Part shown: positions 28,131 through 37,422 of the stretch, in pieces
Position numbering within the stretch: position 1 is the stretch's first letter
Layout of the letters: each line of letters begins with the position of its first letter
NCBI GenBank assembly: GCA_011526085.1
Contig: WYBC01000022.1
Location: 62,001 to 126,000 of the forward strand
Direction of reading: 5' to 3'
DNA from: Lysobacter sp.
Lineage (GTDB): Bacteria > Pseudomonadota > Gammaproteobacteria > Xanthomonadales > Xanthomonadaceae
DNA length: 64,000 nt
Program-made: the position numbers and the translations under genes
The notes under the pieces: model-generated
Database searches by the model: none
What the model saw: only the letters and a program-made list of their open reading frames with translations
What the model was told of the DNA's origin: nothing

Positions 28131-29138
28131 TCAGGCGGCCTTGCGGATCGCGGCGTGCAGCGCGCGCAGTTGCGGGTCCGCGAGCAGGTCGCGCACCAGC
28201 GGTTCGGCCGCGCGACGGAACGCGGCGGCGTCGACGGTGTTCATGGCGACGCCCGCGGCTTCGAGCGCGCGGCGCGATTCGGCCTCGGACGTGTCCCAGG
28301 CCTCGCGCATCACCCGCACCGAAGCGCGCGCGGCGTCGGTCAGCAACGCGCGGTCCGACGGCGTCAGGCCGTCGAAGCTGCGCTTCGAGATCAACAGCGC
28401 GTCCGGCGCGTAGGAATGCGCGCTCTGCGACCAGTAGCGCGCAGTCTCGAAATGGCGGCTGGCGTGGAAGCTGCGCAGATTGTTCTCGGCGCCGTCGATG
28501 AGGTGCGTTTCCAGCGCCGAGAACACCTGGCCATACGGCAGCGGCGTGGGATTGCCGCCCAGCAGCCGGATCAGCGCGATGAAGATGTCCGACGGCGGCA
28601 CCCGCAGCTTGAGACCGGCGAGATCGCGCGGCGCATGCAGCGGCCTGCGTGTGTTGTAGAAACAGCGCGCGCCGCTGTCGTACAGCGCCAGCCCGACCAC
28701 GCCGCGCGCTTCGAAGCCGCGCAGCACCGCCGCGCCGACCGCGCCGTCGTGCACGCGGCGCTGGTGCGCCACCGAGTCGAAGGCGAACGGCATGCACAGC
28801 GCCCTGGTCAGCGGAAACGCGTTGTTCAGCGCGCCGGTGTAGACGCGGGTGAAATCGATGGCGCCGTTGCGCGCCAGCTCCAGGGTGTCGAATTCGCGGC
28901 CGAGCTGGCCGGCGTGATACATGCGGATGCGCAGGCGGCCGCCGGTTTCGCGTTCGAGCGTTTCGCCCAGCCAGCGCACGGCGGCGACGGTCGGATAATC
29001 CTTCGGATGCACGTCGGTCGCGGTGAACACGCCCGCGGCGCGGCCATCGCTCGCGCCGGCACCGAACACCGCGCCGGCACCGGCCGCGCACAGGCCCTGC
29101 AGCACACGTCGGCGTTGGCGATCGACAGCGGCGCTCAC
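28131..29138 (-). CDS. TRAP transporter substrate-binding protein (DctP family)
   Basis: 335 residues. Twin-arginine-like N-terminus (RQRRRVLQGLCAAGAGAVFG) then the extracytoplasmic solute receptor domain. Hallmarks are HAGQLGREFDTLELARNGAIDF, LRVPPSDIF with the conserved arginine expected to bind the substrate carboxylate, and HLIDGAENN. The start codon is GTG and overlaps the TGA of the upstream hydratase gene as GTGA. Ligand is inferred to be a uronate or unsaturated uronate from context. Confidence 0.93.
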   Translation of the reverse strand: MSAAVDRQRRRVLQGLCAAGAGAVFGAGASDGRAAGVFTATDVHPKDYPTVAAVRWLGETLERETGGRLRIRMYHAGQLGREFDTLELARNGAIDFTRVYTGALNNAFPLTRALCMPFAFDSVAHQRRVHDGAVGAAVLRGFEARGVVGLALYDSGARCFYNTRRPLHAPRDLAGLKLRVPPSDIFIALIRLLGGNPTPLPYGQVFSALETHLIDGAENNLRSFHASRHFETARYWSQSAHSYAPDALLISKRSFDGLTPSDRALLTDAARASVRVMREAWDTSEAESRRALEAAGVAMNTVDAAAFRRAAEPLVRDLLADPQLRALHAAIRKAA

Positions 29139-29980
29139 GCGTCGACCCTCGGCATCGCCGGGATCGCGGCCACATCGATGTCGCAGATGCCGTCGAATGC
29201 GATCCGCGCCGACTGTCCGGCCACGATGTCATGGATGCCGGTGGCCGCGCCGGTGGACACCAGTTGCCCCGCGCGCAGCGGCATCCCGCGTTTCGCGCAG
29301 CGCGCCAGCGCGAACCGCAACGCGGCCATCAAACCGCCGGCGATGTCGCTGGCGCGACCGTTACCGACGACCACGCCGTCGATCGCGGTGGAACAGCGCA
29401 GGTCGCGTTCGGAGTCGCCCAGCATGCGTCGCCACTCGGGGACCACCGGCCCCAGGATCAGGCCGGCATTGTTGCCGAAGTCGGACACGACCACCGCCGG
29501 CCCCAGATCGTTGATGCGCGGCAGCGGGCTGCCGGCGAGCTCGACCCCGACCAGCAGCGCATCGACCAGCGCCAACGCGTCGTCGTCGTCCCACAGGCAC
29601 TTGCCCGGCGGCGCATCGGCGCCCAGCCGGAAGATGAATTCGGCTTCCACCGCGGCGAAACCGCCGTCGATGACCGGGAACGTGGGCGTCCGGCCGGGGG
29701 CGGGGTGCTGCACGGCATCGGCGAAGATCGGACCGACCAGGCGCTCTTCGCCCATCCGCGCCAGCCAGATGTCGGGAATCCTGCCGACCTTCCAGCCGGC
29801 GATGGGCGTCGGCCACAGCGCGATCGCCGCGTCCTGGCAGGCGTAGCCCGCCGCCAGCGTCGGCGGCAGCGCACCGGGATAGATCGGCTGGGCCACGGCG
29901 CGCAGCCGGGCGCTTACCAGCCGCCGCGCGATTTCCCAGCTTTCGGCGTCGTCGCCCACCGCCCTGCCATCCGTACCCAC
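29135..29980 (-). CDS. 2-keto-4-pentenoate hydratase/FAH-family enzyme
   Basis: About 281 residues. Fumarylacetoacetate-hydrolase fold; members hydrate or cleave 2-keto acids. Conserved parts: GWKVGR near residue 70, the metal-site glutamates in AVEAEFIFRLG, and a C-terminal GMPLRAGQLVSTGAATG. The start is uncertain because no ATG lies near: GTG at 29980 has AGGGGG five bases before it and is chosen; GTG at 29986 or 29959 are alternatives. First gene of the leftward hydratase-dctP-dctQ-dctM operon. Its role in uronate breakdown is not obvious, since kduI-kduD-kdgK already cover the standard route; it might act on a keto-acid side product. Confidence 0.82.
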   Translation of the reverse strand: MGTDGRAVGDDAESWEIARRLVSARLRAVAQPIYPGALPPTLAAGYACQDAAIALWPTPIAGWKVGRIPDIWLARMGEERLVGPIFADAVQHPAPGRTPTFPVIDGGFAAVEAEFIFRLGADAPPGKCLWDDDDALALVDALLVGVELAGSPLPRINDLGPAVVVSDFGNNAGLILGPVVPEWRRMLGDSERDLRCSTAIDGVVVGNGRASDIAGGLMAALRFALARCAKRGMPLRAGQLVSTGAATGIHDIVAGQSARIAFDGICDIDVAAIPAMPRVDA

Positions 29981-30029
29981 CGCCACCCCCTGATCATGAC
30001 TCGCCCGGATTCGTCGAAGGGAGTTGTAT

Positions 30030-30044
30030 AGGAAACCGGTGTCA
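30030..30044. promoter_or_regulatory. Candidate LacI-family operator between the hydratase and pectate lyase genes
   Basis: Reverse strand reads TGACACCGGTTTCCT, 13 of 15 identical to the kduI site. It lies in the 110-base divergent region, so it could control both the transporter operon and the pectate lyase-esterase operon. Confidence 0.6.
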
Positions 30045-30090
30045 TTGACAATCCGCAGTGCACGATAAGGCTCCCCGGGAGGGACCAGAG

Positions 30091-31491
30091 ATGACCCGTA
30101 TCGCGTTGAATACCACCTCGTTGAAAGCCGCCTCGTTGAAAGCTGCCGCGTCGAAGATCGCCGCCCTGGGCATCGCAGCAGCGCTGCTCGCCACGCTGCT
30201 GCCAGCATGGGCCGCGGCCGCATCGCGCTCGCCGGCGACGCCCGCCGCCGCACCGGCCTTTCCGGGCGCGCTCGGCTGGGCCGCGCACACGCCCGGCGGT
30301 CGCGGCGGCCGCATTCTCCGGGTCACCACGCTCGCCGGCGAAGGTCCGGGTTCGTTCGTCGAAGCGGTGACCGCGAAAGGCCCGCGGATCGTGGTGTTCG
30401 AAGTCGGCGGCGTCATCGATCTCGGCCTGAAGACCGTGAAGATCCGCGAACCCTTCCTCACCATCGCCGGCCAGACCGCGCCGCAGCCGGGCATCACCCT
30501 GATCCGCGGCGGCATCGACATCGCGACGCACGATGTCGTGGTCCGCCACCTCCGCGTGCGCCCCGGCGAAGCCGGCCAGCCCAAGCGCAGCGGCGTGGAC
30601 TTCGACGCGATCTCCACCGTCGGTGCGCACGACGTGATCGTCGATCACTGCTCGCTGACCTGGGCCACCGACGAAAATCTGTCGGCCTCCGGCCCGCGTT
30701 TCGGCGGCGACACGCCACAGCAGTGGCGCGACAACACCTCGCACCGCATCACCTTCAGCCACAACCTCATCGCCGAAGGCCTGGCGCATTCCAGCCACGG
30801 CAAGGGCGAGCATTCGAAGGGCTCGCTGATCCACGACAACGCCCGCGACATCCTGATCGTCGGCAACCTCTACGCGCACAACAACGAACGCAATCCGATG
30901 TTCAAGGGCGGCAGCCAGGGTGTCGTGATCAACAACCTGATCTACAACCCGGGCCAGCGCGCGGTGCACTACAACCTCGTCGCCGCGGAATGGGACGGTC
31001 ATCGCTACGAGGACGGGCGGCTGGCGCTGATCGGCAACGCGATGCGCGGCGGCCCGGATACGCCGGAGAAAGCCGTGTTCTTCATGTTCGGCGGCTCCGG
31101 TTGGCTCGACCTGTACCTGCGCGACAACATCGCGGTGGACCGCATCGGCCAGCCGCTGCCGATGCAGGGCAGCTACAGCACCGCACCGGTCGGCGTGCGC
31201 GCGCTGAAGACCGCGCCACCGCTGCCGTTCGGCGTGACCCCGATGGCCGCGAAGAACGTGCAGGATGCGGTGATCGCCAACGCCGGTGCGCGGCCCTGGG
31301 ATCGCGACGACATCGATCGCCGGATCCTCGCCGACACCATCGAAGGACGCGGCGGCATCATCGACAGTGAACAGGACGTCGGCGGTTATCCGAAGCATGC
31401 GGAAACGCGGCAGGCCTTCGTCGAAGCCGACTGGGACCTGCAGACCATGGAACCGCTGAAACCGCTGCCGCGGCGCGAACCGCTGCGCTGA
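30091..31491 (+). CDS. Secreted pectate lyase (PL1-like)
   Basis: 466 residues. Signal peptide of about 45 residues containing a small internal repeat (LKAASLKAA), then a right-handed beta-helix lyase that cleaves polygalacturonate by beta-elimination. Recognisable blocks: AFPGALGWAAHTPGGRGG at the mature start, IVVFEVGGVIDL, LTIAGQTAPQPG, IRGGIDIATHDVVVRHLRVR and VIVDHCSLTWATDE. These match the pectate lyase/PL1 family found with TonB receptors in xanthomonads. A GGGAGGGA just upstream fixes the ATG at 30091. A predicted operator lies 47 bases upstream. It is followed 7 bases later by a carboxylesterase gene. Confidence 0.92.
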   Translation: MTRIALNTTSLKAASLKAAASKIAALGIAAALLATLLPAWAAAASRSPATPAAAPAFPGALGWAAHTPGGRGGRILRVTTLAGEGPGSFVEAVTAKGPRIVVFEVGGVIDLGLKTVKIREPFLTIAGQTAPQPGITLIRGGIDIATHDVVVRHLRVRPGEAGQPKRSGVDFDAISTVGAHDVIVDHCSLTWATDENLSASGPRFGGDTPQQWRDNTSHRITFSHNLIAEGLAHSSHGKGEHSKGSLIHDNARDILIVGNLYAHNNERNPMFKGGSQGVVINNLIYNPGQRAVHYNLVAAEWDGHRYEDGRLALIGNAMRGGPDTPEKAVFFMFGGSGWLDLYLRDNIAVDRIGQPLPMQGSYSTAPVGVRALKTAPPLPFGVTPMAAKNVQDAVIANAGARPWDRDDIDRRILADTIEGRGGIIDSEQDVGGYPKHAETRQAFVEADWDLQTMEPLKPLPRREPLR

Positions 31492-31498
31492 GCCGGCG

Positions 31499-33097
31499 AT
31501 GGATCGCACGCGCCGACGCGCGCTGCAGGCGGGGCTCGCGCTGGCGGGTGCCGTGCTGTTGCCCGCGACCGCGCGCGAAAGATCGCATCGCGCACCGATC
31601 GCATCGACCCGCAGCGGATGCGTGCTCGGCCTGCGCGATGCGGTCGACGGCGCCGCCGACGTCCTGGTGTTCAAGGGTCTGCCCTACGGCGCCGACACCG
31701 CATCGACGCGCTTCCAGCCGCCACGCCCGGAAGTCCCGTGGCGCGGCGTGCGCGACGCCACCCGTTTCGGCACGCAGGCGCCGCAGAACGGCGAACTCGC
31801 GCCCGGCGGCGAAGACTGCCTCGTGCTCAACGTGTGGACGCCGGCACTGCGCGACCGCGCGCAGCGGCCGGTGCTGGTCTACATCCACGGCGGCGCCTAC
31901 AACACCGGCGCCGGCAGCGATCCGCTGTACGACGGCGCGCGCCTATGCCGGCGCGGCGATGTCGTGGTGGTCACGATCAATCACCGGCTGAATCTGTTCG
32001 GTTATCTCCATCTCGGAGAATTCGATGCGGCTTACGCGGATTCCGGCAACGTCGGCCAGCTCGATCTGATCGCGGCGCTGCGGTGGGTGCGCGAGCACGC
32101 CGCGGAATTCGGCGGCGACCCCGGCAACGTCACCGTGTTCGGACAATCCGGCGGCGGCGCGAAGATCGCGACGCTGATGGCGATGCCGGACGCCGCCGGG
32201 CTGTTCCATCGCGCGATGACCATGAGCGGCCAGCAGGTCACCGCCGCGGGCCCGCGCGCCGCCGCGCAGCGCGCAAGCCTGTTCCTCGATGCGCTGGGAC
32301 TCGCGCCCGACCGCCTAGATGCGCTGCGCGCGCTGCCGATCGCGACGCTGCTGCAGGCCGCGAAGACCCGTGACCCGTCGCGCGTGGAAGAGATGAGCCT
32401 GTATTTCGGCCCGGTGCTCGACGGACGCCGCCTGCCGCGGCACCCGTTCCATCCCGATGCGCCGCCGCAGTCGGCGGGCATTCCGATGATCATCGGCAAC
32501 ACCCGCGACGAAACCCGCGCCTTCCTCGGCAACGATCCGGCGAATCACGCGCTGACCTGGGCGCAGTTGCCGGAACGCCTGCGCCGCCATCAGTACGTCG
32601 ATCTGCCGGTGGAGACGGTCATCGCCGAATACCGCCGGCAGCATCCCGACTGGACGCCCTCGCGGATCTTCTTCGCCGCCACCACCGCCGGCCGGTCCTG
32701 GCGCGGCGCGGTGCTGGAAGCCGAAGCGCGCGCGCGGCAGGGCGCGTCGACCTGGGTCTATCAGCTCGACTTCCCCTCGCCGCTCGACGACGGCAGGTTC
32801 GGCGCGATGCACACGCTCGACATTCCGCTGGTGTTCGACACCATCCGCCAACCCGGATCGCGCACCGGCGACGGCCCCGACGCGCAGCGCGTGTCCGATG
32901 CGATGAGCGGGGCCTTGCTCGCCTTCGCGCGCAGCGGCGATCCGAATCATCCCGGCCTGCCGCAGTGGCCCCGCTACGGCCTCGACCGTCGCGCGACGAT
33001 GCTGTTCGATGTCGACAGCGGGGTCGAAAACGACCCGCGCGGCGGCGAGCGCAGGCTCTACGAGCGCGCGCCCTACGTCCAGCGCGGCACGTTCTGA
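31499..33097 (+). CDS. Type-B carboxylesterase
   Basis: 532 residues, secreted (twin-arginine-like RTRRRALQAGLALAGAVLLP). Alpha/beta-hydrolase of the COesterase family: EDCLVLNVWTP, oxyanion segment YIHGGAYNTG, nucleophile elbow FGQSGGG (S217), acidic residue in IGNTRDETRAF, and His in GAMHTLDIPLVF. 7 bases after the pectate lyase, so co-transcribed. It probably removes ester substituents (methyl, acetyl or feruloyl) from pectin fragments; the exact bond is not determinable from sequence. Confidence 0.92.
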   Translation: MDRTRRRALQAGLALAGAVLLPATARERSHRAPIASTRSGCVLGLRDAVDGAADVLVFKGLPYGADTASTRFQPPRPEVPWRGVRDATRFGTQAPQNGELAPGGEDCLVLNVWTPALRDRAQRPVLVYIHGGAYNTGAGSDPLYDGARLCRRGDVVVVTINHRLNLFGYLHLGEFDAAYADSGNVGQLDLIAALRWVREHAAEFGGDPGNVTVFGQSGGGAKIATLMAMPDAAGLFHRAMTMSGQQVTAAGPRAAAQRASLFLDALGLAPDRLDALRALPIATLLQAAKTRDPSRVEEMSLYFGPVLDGRRLPRHPFHPDAPPQSAGIPMIIGNTRDETRAFLGNDPANHALTWAQLPERLRRHQYVDLPVETVIAEYRRQHPDWTPSRIFFAATTAGRSWRGAVLEAEARARQGASTWVYQLDFPSPLDDGRFGAMHTLDIPLVFDTIRQPGSRTGDGPDAQRVSDAMSGALLAFARSGDPNHPGLPQWPRYGLDRRATMLFDVDSGVENDPRGGERRLYERAPYVQRGTF

Positions 33098-33205
33098 AGC
33101 AGCGGGGCATCTGCGATCAGCCCCTTCCCGCGCCGGCCACAAAACCAATGACCGGTCATCCTCGCGCATCGCGAATCGCGGCCATCGACCCCCGGTGATC
33201 GCGCG

Positions 33206-33247
33206 AAAAAATGGCGGTACCGTCCACGCATCCTGGACGGCACCGCC
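33206..33247 (-). terminator. Rho-independent terminator of the TonB receptor gene
   Basis: On the reverse strand a 14-bp stem with one mismatch (33213-33226 with 33234-33247, 7-nt loop) is followed by six T residues (33206-33211). It is 37 bases past the receptor stop codon. Confidence 0.85.
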
Positions 33248-33283
33248 AACGGGGGATCCACGCGGGGGAGGGAAAGATCGCGA

Positions 33284-36208
33284 TCAGAACGAATAACGCG
33301 CGCCGAGGAAGAACTGGCGACCGGTGTGGTGGTAGACCGAAGCCCGATCGCCATCCGAATCGACGAACTGGTCGTTGAACTCGTCGGTCAGATTGATGCC
33401 TTCCAGCGTCAGCGCGAGCTTGTCGTTGACGTTGTAGGTGAAGGACGCGTCGACGTTGAAGGTCTCGCGCTTGCCCTCGACATCGTTGCTGTTGCGGCCG
33501 GGCACCACCTGCAGATAGTCGTCGCGGTACGAGCCCGAAACGCGCGCGCTGAAGCGCTTGTTCTCGAAGTAGAGCGTGGCGTTGTAGGCGTTCGGCGACA
33601 GGTTCACGAGATTGTCGGTGACGAACAGGCTGCTGGTGGGCGAGATCGCGTATTCGATCTCGGATTCCACATGCGTGTAGTTCAGCAGCAGGCCGAGGCC
33701 GCTCCAGGCGCCGGGCAGGAACGAGAACGGCTGCTGGTAGTTGATTTCGAAACCGCGCAGCGGACCGCCGGGCGTGTTGACCGGCGAGGTGATGTCGAAC
33801 GGCGTGTCCGCCGGCAGGCCGACCGGCGTCAGCAGTTCCAGCGGAAGACCGGTGGTGTTGAACGGCCGGGTCTCGCGCAGGGTCTGGATGTAGGTGTCGA
33901 TGTCCTTGTAGAAGAAGGCGACGCCCAGCAGCGCGTTCTCGGCGAAATACCACTCCGCGGACACGTCGTAGGTGGTCGCACGGAACGGCTCCAGCATCGG
34001 GTTGCCGGTGGTGATCGTGCGCAGCGTGGTGTTGACCGTGCCGCCCGGATTGAGGCTCGGCAGCTGCGGTCGCGCCATCACCTTCGCCGCGCCAAAGCGC
34101 AGGACGAGGTTGTCGCGCAGGTCCCACGCCAGATTCACCGACGGCAGCCAGTCGTCGTAGGCATTCTTCACCACGACTTCGCTGCCGCCACCGGTGGCGA
34201 GATAACCGGTGGCCGCCACGTCGGTGGAGGCATAACGCACGCCGACGTTGCCGCGCAGGCGACGACCGACGAAATCGGTGTCGAAATCCATCTGCAGATA
34301 GCCGCCCTGATCGGTCTCGCTCACGGCGAAATTGTTGCCGCGCGCATTGCCGACGGTGATGCCGCCCAGCCGGAAATCGTCGCCGTCGCCGGCGGTGCCG
34401 GGCGTCGGATCGCAGTTGCAGTAGATGTTGAACAACCGCGCGATCGCGTTGAGGTCCGGAATCAGCCAGCCGTTGGCGTTGCCGCCGGGCTGGCCCAGGC
34501 CGGAACCGAAACCGCTGAAGGTCCGGGTGATGTCGGCGAGCGTCGTACCCGCCGGCAGGCCCGGCACGCGGGTTTCGTTGGCGCGACGGAATTCGAAGGT
34601 CTCGAAACCGTATTCCTTCCAGACCAGGCCGCCCTTGAACGAAACCGATTCGTTGAGATCGAAGATCAGGTTGAAGCGCGCGTTCTCGAATTCGTTGTCG
34701 GCGCCGAGCGGACGGATGCGGATCTCCGAACCGGTCGAATTCGCGGCCGGGCTGCTGATCCACTGCCATGCGGTCGGGCTGTTGACGTCGAACGGATAGG
34801 TGATGCGCGGCACCCGGTCGTTGCCGCGGAAATCCCACGAATAGCCGTCGATGTTCTGGATGTCGAGGGTCACCGTGGTCTGGACCGGATTGCGGAATTC
34901 CGACTTCGACATGCCGGCCTGCGCGTTGAAGCTCAGGCGATCGGTGAGCCGCGTCTGCAGATCGAAGCCGAGCTGGGTGAACGTGGTCTCGAGTTCGTCG
35001 AAACGCGATTCGGAACGCACGTCGACGTTGTTGAACACGCCGTAGACCAGATTGCCGTTGGCATCGACCTCGGCCGCCACCACTTCGGTCTGCGGCTTGC
35101 CGCCCTGCGCCGCGGTGCGGCTGAAGGAAATCGTTTCGAGGAAATCTTCCTGACGCGTGGCGTCGAGTTTCGAATACAGCGCGTCCACCGACAGCGTGGT
35201 GTCGTCGGTGATGCGGAACTGCAGGCTGCCGGTCACGCCGGTGCGCGTCTGCTCGTGGGTCAGGCGACCGTAGCGCGGCAGGCGCGGATGGAACACGCCG
35301 GCGGCCATCGCGGTGTTGTAGGCGCTGACGTTCGCCGCCGTGTTGCCCGGGCGCGGAATGCCGGTGGCGCAGTTCGCCGTGGAAGAACCGGGCGCGGTCG
35401 ACGCCGGAGCCACGCCGACGGGGCTGCAGAAACCGCCCGACGCGCTGCTGGGCTCCCATCGCACCGCGCTGAAGCCTTCTTCGAGCAGACTGCGCTCGCT
35501 GTACGACACCGACATCGCGGCACCGATGCGTCCGTCGGCCCAGGTGTTGCTCATCAGGCCCGAGATGCGCGGATCCCATTCGCCGGACAGGTCGTTGTAG
35601 CTCATCTGTCCATTCACGGTCGCGGTGAATGTGCGGTAGTCGAAGGGCCGACCGGTGCGCAGATCGACGGTCGCGCCAAGCGAGCCCTCGTCCACTTCGG
35701 CCGACTGGGTCTTGCGCACCGTGAGGTTGTTGAACAACTCCGAGGCGAAGACGTTGAAATCGAAGCCGCGGCCGCGATTGGCGCCGCCGGAGCTGTCGGT
35801 GCCGCCGGTGGTGGACAGCGCTTCCATGCCGTTGAGGCGGACGCGGGTGAAGTCCGGGCCGAGGCCGCGCACCGTGATCGAACGGCCCTCGCCGGCATCG
35901 CGGTCGATCGACACGCCCGGGATGCGCTGCAGCGACTCCGCCAGATTCTGGTCGGGGAATTTGCCGATGTCCTCGGCGACGATCGCGTCGATCTGTTCGG
36001 CCGATTCGCGCTTCTCGTCCAGCGCCTTGATCAGGCTGGCGCGGAAACCGACGACCGAGATCGTGTCCAGGTCGTCGCCGTCGGGGGCCGCCTCCGCTGC
36101 CGGCGCCTGTTGGGCCGCCGCGGACAGCGCGGTCAGCTGCAGCGCCAGCGCGATCGATGCCGCGAGCATGGTAACCGGTGTCTTTTTGCTGCCGTACTGC
36201 CTGTGCAT
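33284..36208 (-). CDS. TonB-dependent receptor, pectin-fragment type
   Basis: 974 residues from ATG 36208 (GAGGGGG five bases upstream). Order: signal peptide (to about 34, ending in SAAAQQ); plug domain from about residue 55, starting ISVVGFRASLIKALDEKR and containing VRGLGPDFTRVRLNGM; then a 22-strand barrel ending in the outer-membrane signature GARYSF. This matches the TonB receptors tied to polysaccharide utilisation in xanthomonads, which import oligosaccharides through the outer membrane. Flanking pectate lyase and kdgK genes point to oligogalacturonides. A predicted operator overlaps codons 9-13. Specificity is inferred from context. Confidence 0.95.
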   Translation of the reverse strand: MHRQYGSKKTPVTMLAASIALALQLTALSAAAQQAPAAEAAPDGDDLDTISVVGFRASLIKALDEKRESAEQIDAIVAEDIGKFPDQNLAESLQRIPGVSIDRDAGEGRSITVRGLGPDFTRVRLNGMEALSTTGGTDSSGGANRGRGFDFNVFASELFNNLTVRKTQSAEVDEGSLGATVDLRTGRPFDYRTFTATVNGQMSYNDLSGEWDPRISGLMSNTWADGRIGAAMSVSYSERSLLEEGFSAVRWEPSSASGGFCSPVGVAPASTAPGSSTANCATGIPRPGNTAANVSAYNTAMAAGVFHPRLPRYGRLTHEQTRTGVTGSLQFRITDDTTLSVDALYSKLDATRQEDFLETISFSRTAAQGGKPQTEVVAAEVDANGNLVYGVFNNVDVRSESRFDELETTFTQLGFDLQTRLTDRLSFNAQAGMSKSEFRNPVQTTVTLDIQNIDGYSWDFRGNDRVPRITYPFDVNSPTAWQWISSPAANSTGSEIRIRPLGADNEFENARFNLIFDLNESVSFKGGLVWKEYGFETFEFRRANETRVPGLPAGTTLADITRTFSGFGSGLGQPGGNANGWLIPDLNAIARLFNIYCNCDPTPGTAGDGDDFRLGGITVGNARGNNFAVSETDQGGYLQMDFDTDFVGRRLRGNVGVRYASTDVAATGYLATGGGSEVVVKNAYDDWLPSVNLAWDLRDNLVLRFGAAKVMARPQLPSLNPGGTVNTTLRTITTGNPMLEPFRATTYDVSAEWYFAENALLGVAFFYKDIDTYIQTLRETRPFNTTGLPLELLTPVGLPADTPFDITSPVNTPGGPLRGFEINYQQPFSFLPGAWSGLGLLLNYTHVESEIEYAISPTSSLFVTDNLVNLSPNAYNATLYFENKRFSARVSGSYRDDYLQVVPGRNSNDVEGKRETFNVDASFTYNVNDKLALTLEGINLTDEFNDQFVDSDGDRASVYHHTGRQFFLGARYSF
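36169..36183 (-). promoter_or_regulatory. Candidate LacI-family operator inside the TonB receptor 5' coding region
   Basis: Reverse strand AGACACCGGTTACCA, 14 of 15 identical to the kduI site, 25-39 bases after the receptor start codon. A repressor here could block elongation or overlap a downstream promoter element. Confidence 0.5.
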
Positions 36209-36295
36209 TGCTTCCCCCTCACTGAAAATAGGCGAGATGACCGCGGTGCGCTCGCGTCGACGGCCGGTTATGATGGCTCTTGTGGCCGCGAAAAA

Positions 36296-36310
36296 TGACA
36301 CCGCTGGCCA
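36296..36310. promoter_or_regulatory. Weaker operator-like site between receptor and kdgK
   Basis: TGACACCGCTGGCCA, 12 of 15 identical to the kduI site, in the divergent region 69 bases before the kdgK start codon. Confidence 0.35.
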
Positions 36311-36378
36311 AAACTAGCAAAAGACGACGCCGGAAGCATGCTGCAACGCAGCAGCTCCGAGTCCACCCCGGAGGCCCC

Positions 36379-37422
36379 ATGCTGCAGGAAGAAAGTCGGC
36401 AGGAAGGATGGATCGTATGCTTCGGTGAGCTGCTGCTGCGGCTCGCGGCCCCGGGGCGGGAACGTCTGCTGCAGAGTCCCGCGCTGGACGTCCGCATCGG
36501 CGGCGCCGAAGCCAATGTCGCGGTCTCGCTGGCCCGCTTCGGACATCGGGCAACGCTGGCCGGCACGGTCGCAGACAACCCGCTGGGCGAGGCTGCGCTG
36601 GGCGAACTGCGCCGCCATGGCGTGGCGGTCGATGACGTCCATCGCCGACCGGGCCGCATGGGCCTGTATTTCCTGGCCACCGGCGCCGGCCTGCGCCCCA
36701 GCGAAGTGTTGTACGACCGTGCCGGGTCCGCCTTCTCGCTCGCGAGTCCCGAAACCTACGACTGGCCGCGCATGCTGACCGGCGCGCGGGCATTCCACGT
36801 CTCCGGCGTGACCCCCGCGCTGGGCCGCGCCACCGCCGACGCCGCGCTGGCCGCGGCGCGGGCGGCGCGGGCCGCCGGCGCGCTGGTGTCGTTCGACGGC
36901 AATTTCCGCGCGAAGCTGTGGGCCGCCTGGGACGCCGACCCGGGCGCGATCCTGCGCGAATTGATCGCCGAGGCGGATCTGGCCTTCGCCGATCATCGCG
37001 ATATCGGCGTGGTGCTGGGCGAAGACGACGCGCACGCCGACGAACCCAGCGCGCGTTTCGCCGCCGCCGCGGCGCGGGCCTTCGCCGCGTTCCCGCGCCT
37101 GCAGCGCATCGTCACCACCGTGCGCATCCAGCACAGCGTCGACGATCACGGCATGAGCGCGTTGATGGCGACCCGCGCTGGCGCCCTGCATGCGACGCCC
37201 ACGCATGCGCTGCGCGGCATCGTCGACCGCATCGGCGCCGGCGACGCCTTCGCCGCCGGCGTGCTGCACGGCCTGCTCACGGGCATGGACGACGGCGACA
37301 GCCTGCACTTCGGCCTGGCCGCGGCCTGCCTGAAGCACAGCGTTCCCGGCGATTTCAATCTCGTCGATCGCGAAGACGTGCTGGCGCTGATGCGCAGCGA
37401 ACGCCTGGACGTGAAACGCTGA
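36379..37422 (+). CDS. kdgK: 2-keto-3-deoxygluconate kinase
   Basis: PfkB-family sugar kinase, 347 residues, phosphorylating KDG to KDPG, the step after KduD. N-terminal substrate region CFGELLLRLAAPGRERLLQ, GGAEANVAVSLARFG, then DGNFRAKLW and the catalytic IGAGDAFAAG near the C-terminus (second Asp is the base). GGAGG just upstream fixes the ATG at 36379. Divergent from the TonB receptor. No KDPG aldolase gene is present here, so the last step must be encoded elsewhere. Confidence 0.92.
   Translation: MLQEESRQEGWIVCFGELLLRLAAPGRERLLQSPALDVRIGGAEANVAVSLARFGHRATLAGTVADNPLGEAALGELRRHGVAVDDVHRRPGRMGLYFLATGAGLRPSEVLYDRAGSAFSLASPETYDWPRMLTGARAFHVSGVTPALGRATADAALAAARAARAAGALVSFDGNFRAKLWAAWDADPGAILRELIAEADLAFADHRDIGVVLGEDDAHADEPSARFAAAAARAFAAFPRLQRIVTTVRIQHSVDDHGMSALMATRAGALHATPTHALRGIVDRIGAGDAFAAGVLHGLLTGMDDGDSLHFGLAAACLKHSVPGDFNLVDREDVLALMRSERLDVKR

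Noticed and set aside
33156-36298. Long open frames (807-990 codons) on both strands over the TonB receptor
   Set aside because: Compositionally biased shadows; the receptor frame has clear signal, plug and barrel motifs.
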